The notes under the pieces: generated by a model
What the model was told of the DNA's origin: nothing
The model's input: the letters and a program-made list of their open reading frames with translations, nothing else
The model's database searches: none
Position numbers and translations under genes: made by a program
In this document: positions 45,854 to 53,980 of the stretch, piece after piece
Layout of the letters: the number at the start of each line of letters is the position of its first letter
How positions within the stretch are numbered: the stretch's first letter is position 1
DNA from: Aminithiophilus ramosus
Lineage (GTDB): Bacteria > Synergistota > Synergistia > Synergistales > Aminithiophilaceae
Length of the DNA: 64,000 bases
Direction: 5' to 3'
Assembly: GCF_018069705.1 (NCBI RefSeq)
Contig: NZ_CP072943.1
Location: forward strand, 186,001 to 250,000

Positions 45854-46942
45854 ATGAAAATAAGGAACCTGCGTCTTCTTCCCCTCTCCGTCCCGCTGCG
45901 CCGCGCCTTCAAGACGGCCCGGCGTTCCGTCGATCACCTCGACGACCTCGTCCTCTTCGTCGAGACCGACGGGGCGATCGAGGGACTGGGAGCGGCCCCC
46001 CCCACGGGGCTCGTCACGGGCGACACGGCGGGTGCCATCGCCGGAGCCCTGACGGATCACATCGCTCCGGCCCTCGTCGGCCGCGACGCCGAGGATCTCG
46101 AGGGCAACCTGGCCGTTCTGGAGGCCTCCATCGTGGGCAACGGCAGCGCCAAGGCCGCCGCCGACATCGCCCTCCACGACCTCTGGGCCAAGGTGCTGGG
46201 CCAGCCTCTCTGGGCCCTCTTCGGCGGCGGGGGCGCGCCGATCTTCACCGACATCACCATCAGCGTCAACGATCCCGACGAGATGGCCCGCGACGCCGTC
46301 GACGCCGTCGGCAGGGGGTACCGGACGCTGAAGATCAAGGTGGGCAAGGAGAGAAAGCGCGACTTCGAGAGGATCGCCGCCATCCGGTCGGCCGTCGGAT
46401 CGGGGCCGGCCCTGCGCCTCGACGCCAACCAGGGGTGGAAGCCCGGCGAGGCCGTGCGCCTTCTCGAGGCCATGGAGGAGGCCTCTTTCGCCATCGAACT
46501 GGTGGAGCAGCCCGTCGCCGCCCACGACCTGGAGGGCATGGCCCACGTCACGGCCCACAGCCCCGTTCCCGTCGTGGCCGACGAAAGCGTCCGCACCTCC
46601 AGCGACGCCCTGAGGATCTTTCAGCTCAGGGCCGCTCACATGATCAACATCAAACTCATGAAGTGCGGCGGCCTGGGGGAGGCCCGCCGCCTCATCGCCC
46701 TGGCCGAGACCTTCGGCGCCGGAGTCATGTTCGGTTCCATGCTCGAGGGCAAAATCAGCGCCGCCGCCGCCGTCCACCTCGCCTCGGCCCGGAGGGCCGT
46801 CGGGGCCATCGACATCGACGGCCCCCTCCTCTGCGCCGACGATCCCTACCTGGGCGGGCCCCAGTTCCTCGGCCCCGAAATCGTCCTCTCCCGCGAGCCC
46901 GGACTGGGCGTCCGCGGTCTGCGGGATTCCGCCCTGCCCTGA
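45854..46942 (+). CDS. Dipeptide epimerase (L-Ala-D/L-Glu epimerase, enolase superfamily)
   Basis: The 362-residue enzyme has the muconate-lactonising subgroup pattern: TLKIKVGKE (KxK catalytic lysine), LRLDANQGW (Asp), ELVEQPV (Glu), VVADESV (Asp) and NIKLMKCGG (second lysine). This matches L-Ala-D/L-Glu epimerases, which convert L-Ala-D-Glu from murein into L-Ala-L-Glu for ordinary peptidases. The ATG at 45854 follows GGAGGG. Gene order with the peptide transporter, the hydrolase and the P60 peptidase parallels the ykfABCD operon of Bacillus. Confidence 0.9.
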   Translation: MKIRNLRLLPLSVPLRRAFKTARRSVDHLDDLVLFVETDGAIEGLGAAPPTGLVTGDTAGAIAGALTDHIAPALVGRDAEDLEGNLAVLEASIVGNGSAKAAADIALHDLWAKVLGQPLWALFGGGGAPIFTDITISVNDPDEMARDAVDAVGRGYRTLKIKVGKERKRDFERIAAIRSAVGSGPALRLDANQGWKPGEAVRLLEAMEEASFAIELVEQPVAAHDLEGMAHVTAHSPVPVVADESVRTSSDALRIFQLRAAHMINIKLMKCGGLGEARRLIALAETFGAGVMFGSMLEGKISAAAAVHLASARRAVGAIDIDGPLLCADDPYLGGPQFLGPEIVLSREPGLGVRGLRDSALP

Positions 46943-46958
46943 ATCGGGGCCTTCGGAA

Positions 46959-47858
46959 TCAGAGCGAGATGCTGCCGAAGCCGAGTTCGGCCTCCACGAC
47001 GAAGGCGCGGAACCGCTCGGCGGCGGGAGGAAGGGCGCGCCCCTCCTTCCAGAGAAGACTGATGTCGCGGAAAAGGGGCGGAGAGGAGAGCTTCAGGGCC
47101 GCAACGGGGTAGGTGTCGAGAAGGGGGATCCTGGGCATGATGGTCACGCCCTGGCGGGAGCTGACGAAGGCGGCCATGGCGTTGCACTCCTCCGCCTCGA
47201 AGACGACTTTGGGCGTCCAGCCCGCCGATCGGAAGAGGGCGTCGACGAAGACGCGGAGCCCGCTTCCCCGGTTGGCGATGATGAAGGGATCGTCCCTGAA
47301 GTCTTCGAGGTGTACCTCTTTCGCGTTTCGCAGGGGGTGTTCGTCGGGGACGACAAGAAACAGCTCCTGAGAGAATATGGGATAGGATTGGATAGGTTTT
47401 TCGTGATATTCGCTGGAAAAGGCCAGGTCTATCGTTTCTGTCTTTAATTTATCGATGATTTGGTTTTTCATTCCCTGATAAAAATTAAAATAAACTATAT
47501 TATTTAATTCCTCTTTTTGGAATTCGCTGATGATCTTGGGCAGAAAATCGAAACTCACGCTGTAGATGTAGCCCAGGTTGATGGTTTCCCTGTCGAGAGA
47601 GAGCATGGCGGCCAGCGTCTTCTGTCCCTCTTCTATGGCCTCGAGGGATCGGCTGGCATAGGGGAGAAAGGCCGCTCCGAAGGAGGTCAGGGTCGTCTTG
47701 CTCCCCCGTTTTTCGAAGAGGGGCACGCCCAGCTCCCTTTGCAGCTCCGCGATGGCGTAGCTGAGCGTCGGTTGGGCGATGTGCAGGGCGGCGGCGGCCT
47801 TCGTGTAGTGCAAGATGTCCGCCAGGGTGCAGAAACAGACCAGCTGTTGGAGCGTCAC
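46959..47858 (-). CDS. LysR-family transcriptional regulator
   Basis: The 299-residue protein has the LysR HTH (LADILHYTKAAAALHIAQPTLSYAIAELQRELG) and an effector domain. The GTG start at 47858 (MTLQQLVCF) is preferred because GAGAGG lies 5 bases before it. The middle of the gene (about 47380-47530) is distinctly AT-rich. It diverges from the lyase/dehydrogenase operon and converges on the epimerase gene, so the catabolic operon to its right is the expected target. Confidence 0.9.
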   Translation of the reverse strand: MTLQQLVCFCTLADILHYTKAAAALHIAQPTLSYAIAELQRELGVPLFEKRGSKTTLTSFGAAFLPYASRSLEAIEEGQKTLAAMLSLDRETINLGYIYSVSFDFLPKIISEFQKEELNNIVYFNFYQGMKNQIIDKLKTETIDLAFSSEYHEKPIQSYPIFSQELFLVVPDEHPLRNAKEVHLEDFRDDPFIIANRGSGLRVFVDALFRSAGWTPKVVFEAEECNAMAAFVSSRQGVTIMPRIPLLDTYPVAALKLSSPPLFRDISLLWKEGRALPPAAERFRAFVVEAELGFGSISL

Positions 47859-48297
47859 CTGAACCTCTCTCCTCTCCGTTCGGCTTTCTCGAAAGATCAC
47901 CGGGTCGCCTTTCTCCGGCGCCGTCTCCCCAGCCTAGGCTGGCGGGGCGGCGCCTCTCCTTTCGCCCCGGTCCCGAAGGCGCCGAGGAGGCGCCGGTCGG
48001 GGCGCCCTTTCCCGTCCCGCGAGTCCGACCCTGCCGAACGCGTTGTTTTCGTCGACGGGAAGGGCGTCGCGGTGTACTCGTCGATAGATGTGCTCTATCG
48101 GGGCCATTGAAAAGGACCATTGGGATTTTCTTTACGATACCGTTATGATTGACACAAGGCAAGAAAACAAAAGACATTGCCATATCTGATCGAACGGGTC
48201 TTGCTGTTTTGTCCTTTGGATAAAACGGTCATCTCGGCGCATATTCCATTTTTGCGTAAAATATTGTTTTAAATAGCAATTTTGGGGGGAATAAATA
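47859..48297. promoter_or_regulatory. Divergent regulatory region, LysR gene / lyase operon
   Basis: The left half is GC-rich with the dyad CCAGCCTAGGCTGG (47929-47942). The right half (48100-48297) is AT-rich and contains TTGACA at 48150 and T-rich/A-rich dyads around 48250-48290 that could bind the LysR protein. The ribosome site GGGGGGAA and TTG start of the lyase lie at its right edge. A -10 element could not be assigned with confidence. Confidence 0.45.
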
Positions 48298-49230
48298 TTG
48301 AAAATACCACAAAAAATATCAGTTTGCGAAGTGGGACCAAGGGATGGACTTCAGAACGAAAAAACACTACTTGACGTGGATAAAAAAGTTAAATTTATAG
48401 ATAACATCCAGAATGCAGGAATAAAGATAATTGAGGTGGGGTCCTTCGTCAATCCCAAGGCCGTTCCCCAGATGGCCGATACGGAAGAAGTTTTTAGTAA
48501 AACGAAGAAGATGGATGGCGTGGAGTATCGCGCTCTTGTGCTGAACGCCAGGGGTTTGGACAGGGCACTCCAGTGTGGAATCAAGAAAGTCAAGTTCACT
48601 CTTTCGGCCAGCAGGTCCCATCAGATTGAAAACGCAAATCATGCTGTCGAGGACATCTTCAAAAAGCTATCGGAGCTGTCGGACATCGCCTCACAAAATC
48701 ATGTCGTGCTTTCGGGCGCGGTCTCGACGGCCTTCGGGTGTCCCTTCGAGGGAGTGGTATCGCTGGAAAAGATCCTTTCCGTCGTCGAGCGGTTCGTCGA
48801 GGCGGGAATCACCGAAATTTCCCTTTCGGACACGACGGGGATGGCAAATCCGAGACAGGTCCACCGGACCTGCCTGGAGATGAGGGAAAGGTTCCCCTCC
48901 GTGCTCTGGAGCCTTCATTTTCACAACACGCGGGGCATGGGGCTCGCGAACGTCCTCGCCGGAATGGAGGCGGGCGTGACGCGCTTCGACGCCAGCCTGG
49001 GCGGGTTGGGCGGCTGTCCCTTCGCCCCGGGGGCCACGGGCAACATCGCCACGGAAGATCTGCTCCATATGTGCGAGGAAATGGGCATCGAAACGGGCGT
49101 CGATCTGGACCGGGTCATCGCCGCGGCACGTTCGCTGGGGGACTGGGTTGGCCACGAATTGCCCGGCGCCGTTCTGAAGGCGGGGAAGACCGGCGATCTC
49201 CATCGTCGCTGCGCGAAAAATCCACGGTAG
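48298..49230 (+). CDS. Hydroxymethylglutaryl-CoA lyase-type enzyme
   Basis: The 310-residue TIM-barrel enzyme has the HMG-CoA lyase hallmarks: GPRDGLQNE (Arg15-Asp16), VEVGSFVNPKAVPQMAD-like (IEVGSFVNPKAVPQMAD), LHFHNTRG (metal His pair) and the active-site signature LGGLGGCPFAPGATGNIATED with its Cys. It should split 3-hydroxy-3-methylglutaryl-CoA to acetyl-CoA and acetoacetate. It starts at TTG 48298 after GGGGGGAA. The first 390 bases are AT-rich and the rest GC-rich. First gene of a five-gene catabolic operon. Confidence 0.88.
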   Translation: MKIPQKISVCEVGPRDGLQNEKTLLDVDKKVKFIDNIQNAGIKIIEVGSFVNPKAVPQMADTEEVFSKTKKMDGVEYRALVLNARGLDRALQCGIKKVKFTLSASRSHQIENANHAVEDIFKKLSELSDIASQNHVVLSGAVSTAFGCPFEGVVSLEKILSVVERFVEAGITEISLSDTTGMANPRQVHRTCLEMRERFPSVLWSLHFHNTRGMGLANVLAGMEAGVTRFDASLGGLGGCPFAPGATGNIATEDLLHMCEEMGIETGVDLDRVIAAARSLGDWVGHELPGAVLKAGKTGDLHRRCAKNPR

Positions 49231-49249
49231 AAAAGGAGAGGACCTCGAA

Positions 49250-50662
49250 ATGGCCAGGGAAATCACGGAAGAACAGCTGCAGGAACTCGATGGGCTCATC
49301 GCGAAGGCGAGGGCCGCTCAGAAGGTCATCGAGACCTACGATCAGGCGCGAGTGGATCGTCTCTGCCAGGCCGTGGCCTGGGCGATCTCCAACAAGAGGA
49401 CCTTCCTTGCCCTCGTCGAACAGGGCATCGAGGAGAGCGGCCTGGGCGATCCTCTTTCCCGTCAGGGCAAGCGCTTCAAAATCCGGGGCATCCTCCGCGA
49501 CGCCCTCAGGCAGAAGAGCGTGGGGATCATCGAAGAGCTTCCCGAGAAGGGCATCGTGAAGTACGCCAAGCCGGCCGGCCTCATCGCCTCTCTCGTCCCC
49601 ACGACAAACCCCGACCTCACGCCGGGAGGGCAGGCCGTCTACGCCATCAAGGCCCGCGATGTGGTGATCTTCTCCCCTCACCCCCGGTCGAAGAGGACGA
49701 CCTTCGAGAGCGTCCGCATCATGAGGGAGGCTCTGGAGCGGGAGGGTGCCCCCGCCGATATTCTCCAGTGTATCACGTTGCCTTCCATTCCCATGACTCA
49801 GGAGCTCATGGCCCGGGCCGATCTGGTGATCGCCACGGGCGGACGTCCCATGGTCAAGTCGGCCTACAGTTCGGGCACGCCCGCCTACGGCTCCGGCGCC
49901 GGCAACTCGACGATGATTTACGATGAGACGGCCGACGTGATCGAGGCCTGTCACAACACGATGCTGAGCAAGACCTCCGACTACGGATCGGGATGTTCCG
50001 CCGACGGCAATCTCATCGTCTCCGACAAAATCTACGAGGCCGTCCTGAAACAGCTCGAGGTGGAAGGCGGCTATTTCGCCTCTTCCGAGGAGCGGGAGAG
50101 GCTCCGACAGGTCATGTGGGACAATGAGGGACATCGTCTGGCCGACACGGTCGCCATCTCGCCCCAGAGGCTGGCCGAGGCCGCCGGTTTCTCCATCGCC
50201 GAGGACAGGAAGTTCATCTTCGTCCTGGGAGACGGCATCGGCAAAGAGCATTTCTTCTCGGGCGAAAAGCTGACGACCCTCCTGGCCGTGCACCGCTACG
50301 AGGGCGAGTTCGAGAACGCCCTGGACATGATGCGCGGGATCTACGAGGTGGGCGGGAAGGGCCATTCCTGCGGGATCTACTCCTTCGACGACGATCACAT
50401 CCACCGCCTCGCCATGGCCGCTCCCGTGAGCCGGATCATGGTGCGGCAGCCTCAGTCCAAGGCCAACGCCGGATCGGCCAACAACGGGATGCCCATGACG
50501 TCCAGCCTGGGTTGCGGGACCTGGGGCGGCAACATCATCTCCGAAAACATCTGTCTCAAACATTACATGAACACGACCTGGGTCGCCCATCCCATTCCGG
50601 CCGACATGCCCTCTCCCGAGGAGCTGTTCGGCGAATTCTACGATCCCGAGATGGATCGGTGA
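49250..50662 (+). CDS. CoA-acylating aldehyde dehydrogenase (SauS/EutE-like)
   Basis: The 470-residue enzyme belongs to the CoA-acylating branch of aldehyde dehydrogenases: VPTTNPDLTPGGQAVYAIKARDVVIFSPHP is the cofactor region and KTSDYGSGCSADGN carries the catalytic Cys. The overall pattern resembles sulfoacetaldehyde and EutE-type dehydrogenases. It would oxidise an aldehyde to an acyl-CoA with NAD(P). Located 19 bases after the HMG-CoA lyase gene, it could produce HMG-CoA from mevaldate for that enzyme. Sulfoacetaldehyde is an alternative substrate by similarity alone. Confidence 0.82.
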   Translation: MAREITEEQLQELDGLIAKARAAQKVIETYDQARVDRLCQAVAWAISNKRTFLALVEQGIEESGLGDPLSRQGKRFKIRGILRDALRQKSVGIIEELPEKGIVKYAKPAGLIASLVPTTNPDLTPGGQAVYAIKARDVVIFSPHPRSKRTTFESVRIMREALEREGAPADILQCITLPSIPMTQELMARADLVIATGGRPMVKSAYSSGTPAYGSGAGNSTMIYDETADVIEACHNTMLSKTSDYGSGCSADGNLIVSDKIYEAVLKQLEVEGGYFASSEERERLRQVMWDNEGHRLADTVAISPQRLAEAAGFSIAEDRKFIFVLGDGIGKEHFFSGEKLTTLLAVHRYEGEFENALDMMRGIYEVGGKGHSCGIYSFDDDHIHRLAMAAPVSRIMVRQPQSKANAGSANNGMPMTSSLGCGTWGGNIISENICLKHYMNTTWVAHPIPADMPSPEELFGEFYDPEMDR

Positions 50663-50747
50663 GGGGGGTTTTCTCTAAGCCGTCGCGTCGAGGTCCGCTG
50701 GCGGGATGTCCGCACGGGGCATCCCCGACAGGAAGGGAGGTCTTCTG

Positions 50748-51734
50748 ATGAAAAAGATGCGTCGTATCGTCGGTCTCGCGCTGGTGTTCGGCTGTGTCGC
50801 CGCAGGAAGCGCTTCGGCCGAAAAACTCAATCTCATGTGGGGCTCGACGAGCGCCTCTTCGGGGCTCTACCCCATGAACGTCGCCATGGCCGACGTCGTC
50901 AACCGGGTCCTCGACGACGTTCACGTCACCGTCGTCGAGACGGGAGGAACGGGAGACAACTTCAAAGGAATGGAGCGGGGCGAGCTCCAGTTCGGCCAGG
51001 CCTCGGACTGCAACATCCACATGGCCCAGACGGGCACGGGCATCTACGAGAACCGCCTGATGAAGGAGCCTCGCATGCTCTTCGTGGCTCATCCTCTGGC
51101 CTATGTCGTCGCCGTCACGGAGGAGAGCGGCATCAAAGACCTGTCCGGCCTCGACGGCAAGCCCTTCAGTCCCGGACTGAAGGGGAGCGTTTCCGAAATC
51201 CTCTACTACAGGGCCCTCCCCGCCTTTGGAATCAGGCCCCAGTTCGTCCCCTCCAGCACCGGAGACGCCGTGGAGGCGATGAAGGATCGGCGCATCGTCG
51301 GTTTCTCCAAGGCCACGGCGACGACCGTCCCCGATTCGGCCATTCAGGATGTCGCCACGTCCCGTCCCGTCCGCATTCTCGGTTTCAACGAGGAGGAGAA
51401 GAAGGTCTTCAAGGAACTCTTCCCCGCCTACGGCTTCTTCACCGTACCGGCCTCCGTCTATGCCCAGGAGGGGGATGTCTCCGTCGTCGGCGAGCGTTTC
51501 GGCGTAAGCGTTGCGGCCAGTCTGCCCGAAGAGGTCGTCTACCGCATTTTCAAGGCCCTCTACGAGAACAGGGAGCAGATCGCGGCCACCTATGCCGGCA
51601 TCAGAGGCCACGACGTGCTCGATCTGACGGCTGACTCCGTCTGCTGGCTCCACCCCGGAGTGATCCGCTATTTCCGGGAGATCGGCATCGAACCTCGCCC
51701 GGAGCAGATCCCTCCCGAGTACAAGGCGAACTGA
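50748..51734 (+). CDS. TAXI-family TRAP transporter solute-binding protein
   Basis: The 328-residue protein has a signal peptide (IVGLALVFGCVAAGSASA) and the TAXI fold: MWGSTSASSGLYPMNVAMADVVN, ETGGTGDNFKGMERGE and a C-terminal HPGVIRYFRE. TAXI proteins deliver small organic acids, such as carboxylates, to a fused TRAP permease, here the gene at 52054. Start ATG 50748 is preceded by GAAGGGAGG. Confidence 0.9.
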   Translation: MKKMRRIVGLALVFGCVAAGSASAEKLNLMWGSTSASSGLYPMNVAMADVVNRVLDDVHVTVVETGGTGDNFKGMERGELQFGQASDCNIHMAQTGTGIYENRLMKEPRMLFVAHPLAYVVAVTEESGIKDLSGLDGKPFSPGLKGSVSEILYYRALPAFGIRPQFVPSSTGDAVEAMKDRRIVGFSKATATTVPDSAIQDVATSRPVRILGFNEEEKKVFKELFPAYGFFTVPASVYAQEGDVSVVGERFGVSVAASLPEEVVYRIFKALYENREQIAATYAGIRGHDVLDLTADSVCWLHPGVIRYFREIGIEPRPEQIPPEYKAN

Positions 51735-52053
51735 CGCGACGGCCACCCTATCGAGCCGTCGGGAAAGGCCCGAGGGAAAAAGAGGGCTCTTCGTGTCCCA
51801 CAGGAAGAGCCCTCTCCGCCCGCAGGGGACCGGCCGCGAGGTGAGGGGCAGAGCCGCGATGAAGGTCTGCCGCGCCTCTCGGCCGATTTCCCTCCCGAGG
51901 CGCCGCGCCCTTTCTTCCCGACGCCTCCCCTGGAGCTTCGCGATGCCCGAAAGCGCCCTTTCGTGCCGGCACCATCTCCGCGACGGATAGCCCGATGGGT
52001 TAGGAAGAGGGGATCTGCCTGCCTTCGACAGACCACATTGAGGGGGAGAGAAC
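51735..52053 (+). other. Spacer between TAXI protein and TRAP permease genes
   Basis: The 319-base gap contains the hairpin at 51782-51816 and otherwise GC-rich sequence with no supported gene. GGGGGAGAG just before 52054 is the ribosome site of the permease. An additional promoter here is possible but not visible. Confidence 0.4.
51782..51816 (+). terminator. Hairpin after the TAXI binding-protein gene
   Basis: AGAGGGCTCTTC (51782-51793) pairs perfectly with GAAGAGCCCTCT (51805-51816). There is no T-run. Like the hairpins after the other four binding-protein genes, it probably sets a higher message level for the binding protein. Confidence 0.65.
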
Positions 52054-53958
52054 GTGAGAAAAGAGGGTCACTGGACGGGGTTCAATTTGATTATCCAGAT
52101 TTTCGCGATAGCTTTTGCCTGTTTTCATCTGTATACGGGTATCTTTGGGGTCTTTCAAAACATCATACAGAGATCCATCCATGTCGGCGGAGGCGTAGTT
52201 CTCTTTTCGTTGCTTTCCATAAGTAAGAAAATTAATTCAGAAAAAATCTCAACCAGGACAAAGATGTCTATCATTGTTGACGTTGCTATGGCTCTTTTTT
52301 CTGTTTTTGCTGTTGTCTATTTGACGTCAAGTTTCGATAGAATCATGGATCCCTTGTTTGAAATAACCAATAAAGACATTTATGTGGCGCTATTATTTAC
52401 TTTAGTTATTCTAAATATAACAAGAAAACTTATTGGATGGGCTATCCCTGTTATGGCTCTTTTTTTCGTGTTTTATGCGCTATATGGTAAATATTTTCCT
52501 GGGATATGGCGTCATAACGGAATCAGTTTGGAATATGTCGCTGAAATTCTTTTTTATTCGGACAGGGGATTGTGGGGTCTCGTGACCGGTATCTCGGCTT
52601 CGATCATCGCCATTTTCATGATTTTCGGCGCCGTGCTGTTCGCGACGGGCGGAGGGAAGGCCTTCATGGACATCGCCTGTTGGTCCACCGGCTCCTCCTT
52701 CGGCGGGGCGGCGAAGCTGGCCACCGTATCGAGCGGCCTTTTCGGCATGATCTCGGGGAGCGCCGCCGCCAACGTGGCGACGACGGGAGCCTTCACCATC
52801 CCTTTGATGAAGCGCCTGGGCTACGCTCCCGAATTTGCCGGAGGCGTCGAATCGTCGGCGTCGTCGGGAGGGCAGATCATGCCGCCCATCATGGGGGCGG
52901 CGGCCTTCATCATGGCCGAGACCCTCGGCATGTCCTACAGCAAGCTCGCTCTGGCGGCCATCATCCCTTCGGCCCTCTTCTACTTCGGCGTCCTGGCTTC
53001 CATCCACTATGAATCCAAAAGGATGGGGTACAGAGGGCTTCCCGAAAGCGAAATCCCCCATATACGGGACATCCTCCACTACAAGAACTCCGCCCCCATC
53101 TTTCTGCCGATCTTCGTCCTCATCTACTATTTCTTCGCCGGCTACACGCCGTCGACCTGCGCGCTGCGAGCCCTCGCGGCGGCCGTCGTCCTCTATCTCC
53201 TCTCCGAGCCCCGAGAGGCTCCGACGAGGGTCCGGGTCCTCCTGGAGGGGCTGGCCGACGCCTCCCGGGACATGCTCCCCGTCCTGGCCCTCATCGCCTG
53301 CGCTCAGGTGCTGCTGGCCATGATCGGCCTGACGGGAGTCGGCATCAAGTTCACCAACATCATCGTGGCCCTGGGGCGCAACAACATCCTCCTTTCGGGC
53401 CTCTGTGCCATGATCGGCACCATGTTCCTCGGCATGGGGCTTCCTACAGTGGCGGCCTACCTCGTCTCCTCGGCCGTCATGGCTCCCGCCCTTGTGGCCG
53501 TGGGCGTCTCCCCCATCGCCGCCCACTTCTTCATCTTCTACTACTCGATCTTCGCCGGCATCACGCCGCCGGTCTGCGGGACCGTCTACATCGGCGCCGC
53601 CATCGCCGGGGCGAACTGGCTCAAAACGGCCTGGGTCGCCATGCGGCTGAGCGTTGGGGCCTATCTCGTCCCCTTCATGTTCCTTTTCTCCCCGGCCCTG
53701 CTTCTGGTCGGAACGCCCGAGGAGATCGTCGTCCTTTCCGTTACATCGGCCGTCGGCATTTTCGCCCTGGCCGTAGGGGGCATGGGCTATTTCCTCCTGC
53801 CGGCCACGGCAGTCGAGAGGATCCTCTTCTCTCTGGGAGGTCTCTGTCTCGTCAATCCCGGAGCTCTGACGGACGGCATCGGCATCGGTTCGGCCCTCGT
53901 CGCCGTCGCGATGCAGGTCTACCGGAGAAAGAGTCGAAGGGCCCAGGCCCTGAGCTAG
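52054..53958 (+). CDS. TRAP transporter permease, 4TM/12TM fusion
   Basis: The 634-residue membrane protein fuses a small DctQ-like unit (about residues 1-110) with the large DctM-like unit. Typical DctM features are GGAAKLATVSSGLFGMISGSAAANVATTG (about 215-243) and GMGLPTVAAYLVSSAV. It takes up the ligand of the TAXI protein using an ion gradient. The GTG start follows GGGGGAGAG. The first 500 bases are AT-rich with codons unlike the remainder, so the gene looks like a mosaic. Confidence 0.9.
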   Translation: MRKEGHWTGFNLIIQIFAIAFACFHLYTGIFGVFQNIIQRSIHVGGGVVLFSLLSISKKINSEKISTRTKMSIIVDVAMALFSVFAVVYLTSSFDRIMDPLFEITNKDIYVALLFTLVILNITRKLIGWAIPVMALFFVFYALYGKYFPGIWRHNGISLEYVAEILFYSDRGLWGLVTGISASIIAIFMIFGAVLFATGGGKAFMDIACWSTGSSFGGAAKLATVSSGLFGMISGSAAANVATTGAFTIPLMKRLGYAPEFAGGVESSASSGGQIMPPIMGAAAFIMAETLGMSYSKLALAAIIPSALFYFGVLASIHYESKRMGYRGLPESEIPHIRDILHYKNSAPIFLPIFVLIYYFFAGYTPSTCALRALAAAVVLYLLSEPREAPTRVRVLLEGLADASRDMLPVLALIACAQVLLAMIGLTGVGIKFTNIIVALGRNNILLSGLCAMIGTMFLGMGLPTVAAYLVSSAVMAPALVAVGVSPIAAHFFIFYYSIFAGITPPVCGTVYIGAAIAGANWLKTAWVAMRLSVGAYLVPFMFLFSPALLLVGTPEEIVVLSVTSAVGIFALAVGGMGYFLLPATAVERILFSLGGLCLVNPGALTDGIGIGSALVAVAMQVYRRKSRRAQALS

Positions 53959-53980
53959 ACGGAGAAAGGAGCCATCGATC

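Noticed and set aside
47859-48297. Exact promoter for the lyase operon
   Set aside because: TTGACA at 48150 lacks a good -10 at proper spacing, and other AT-rich candidates are equally weak.
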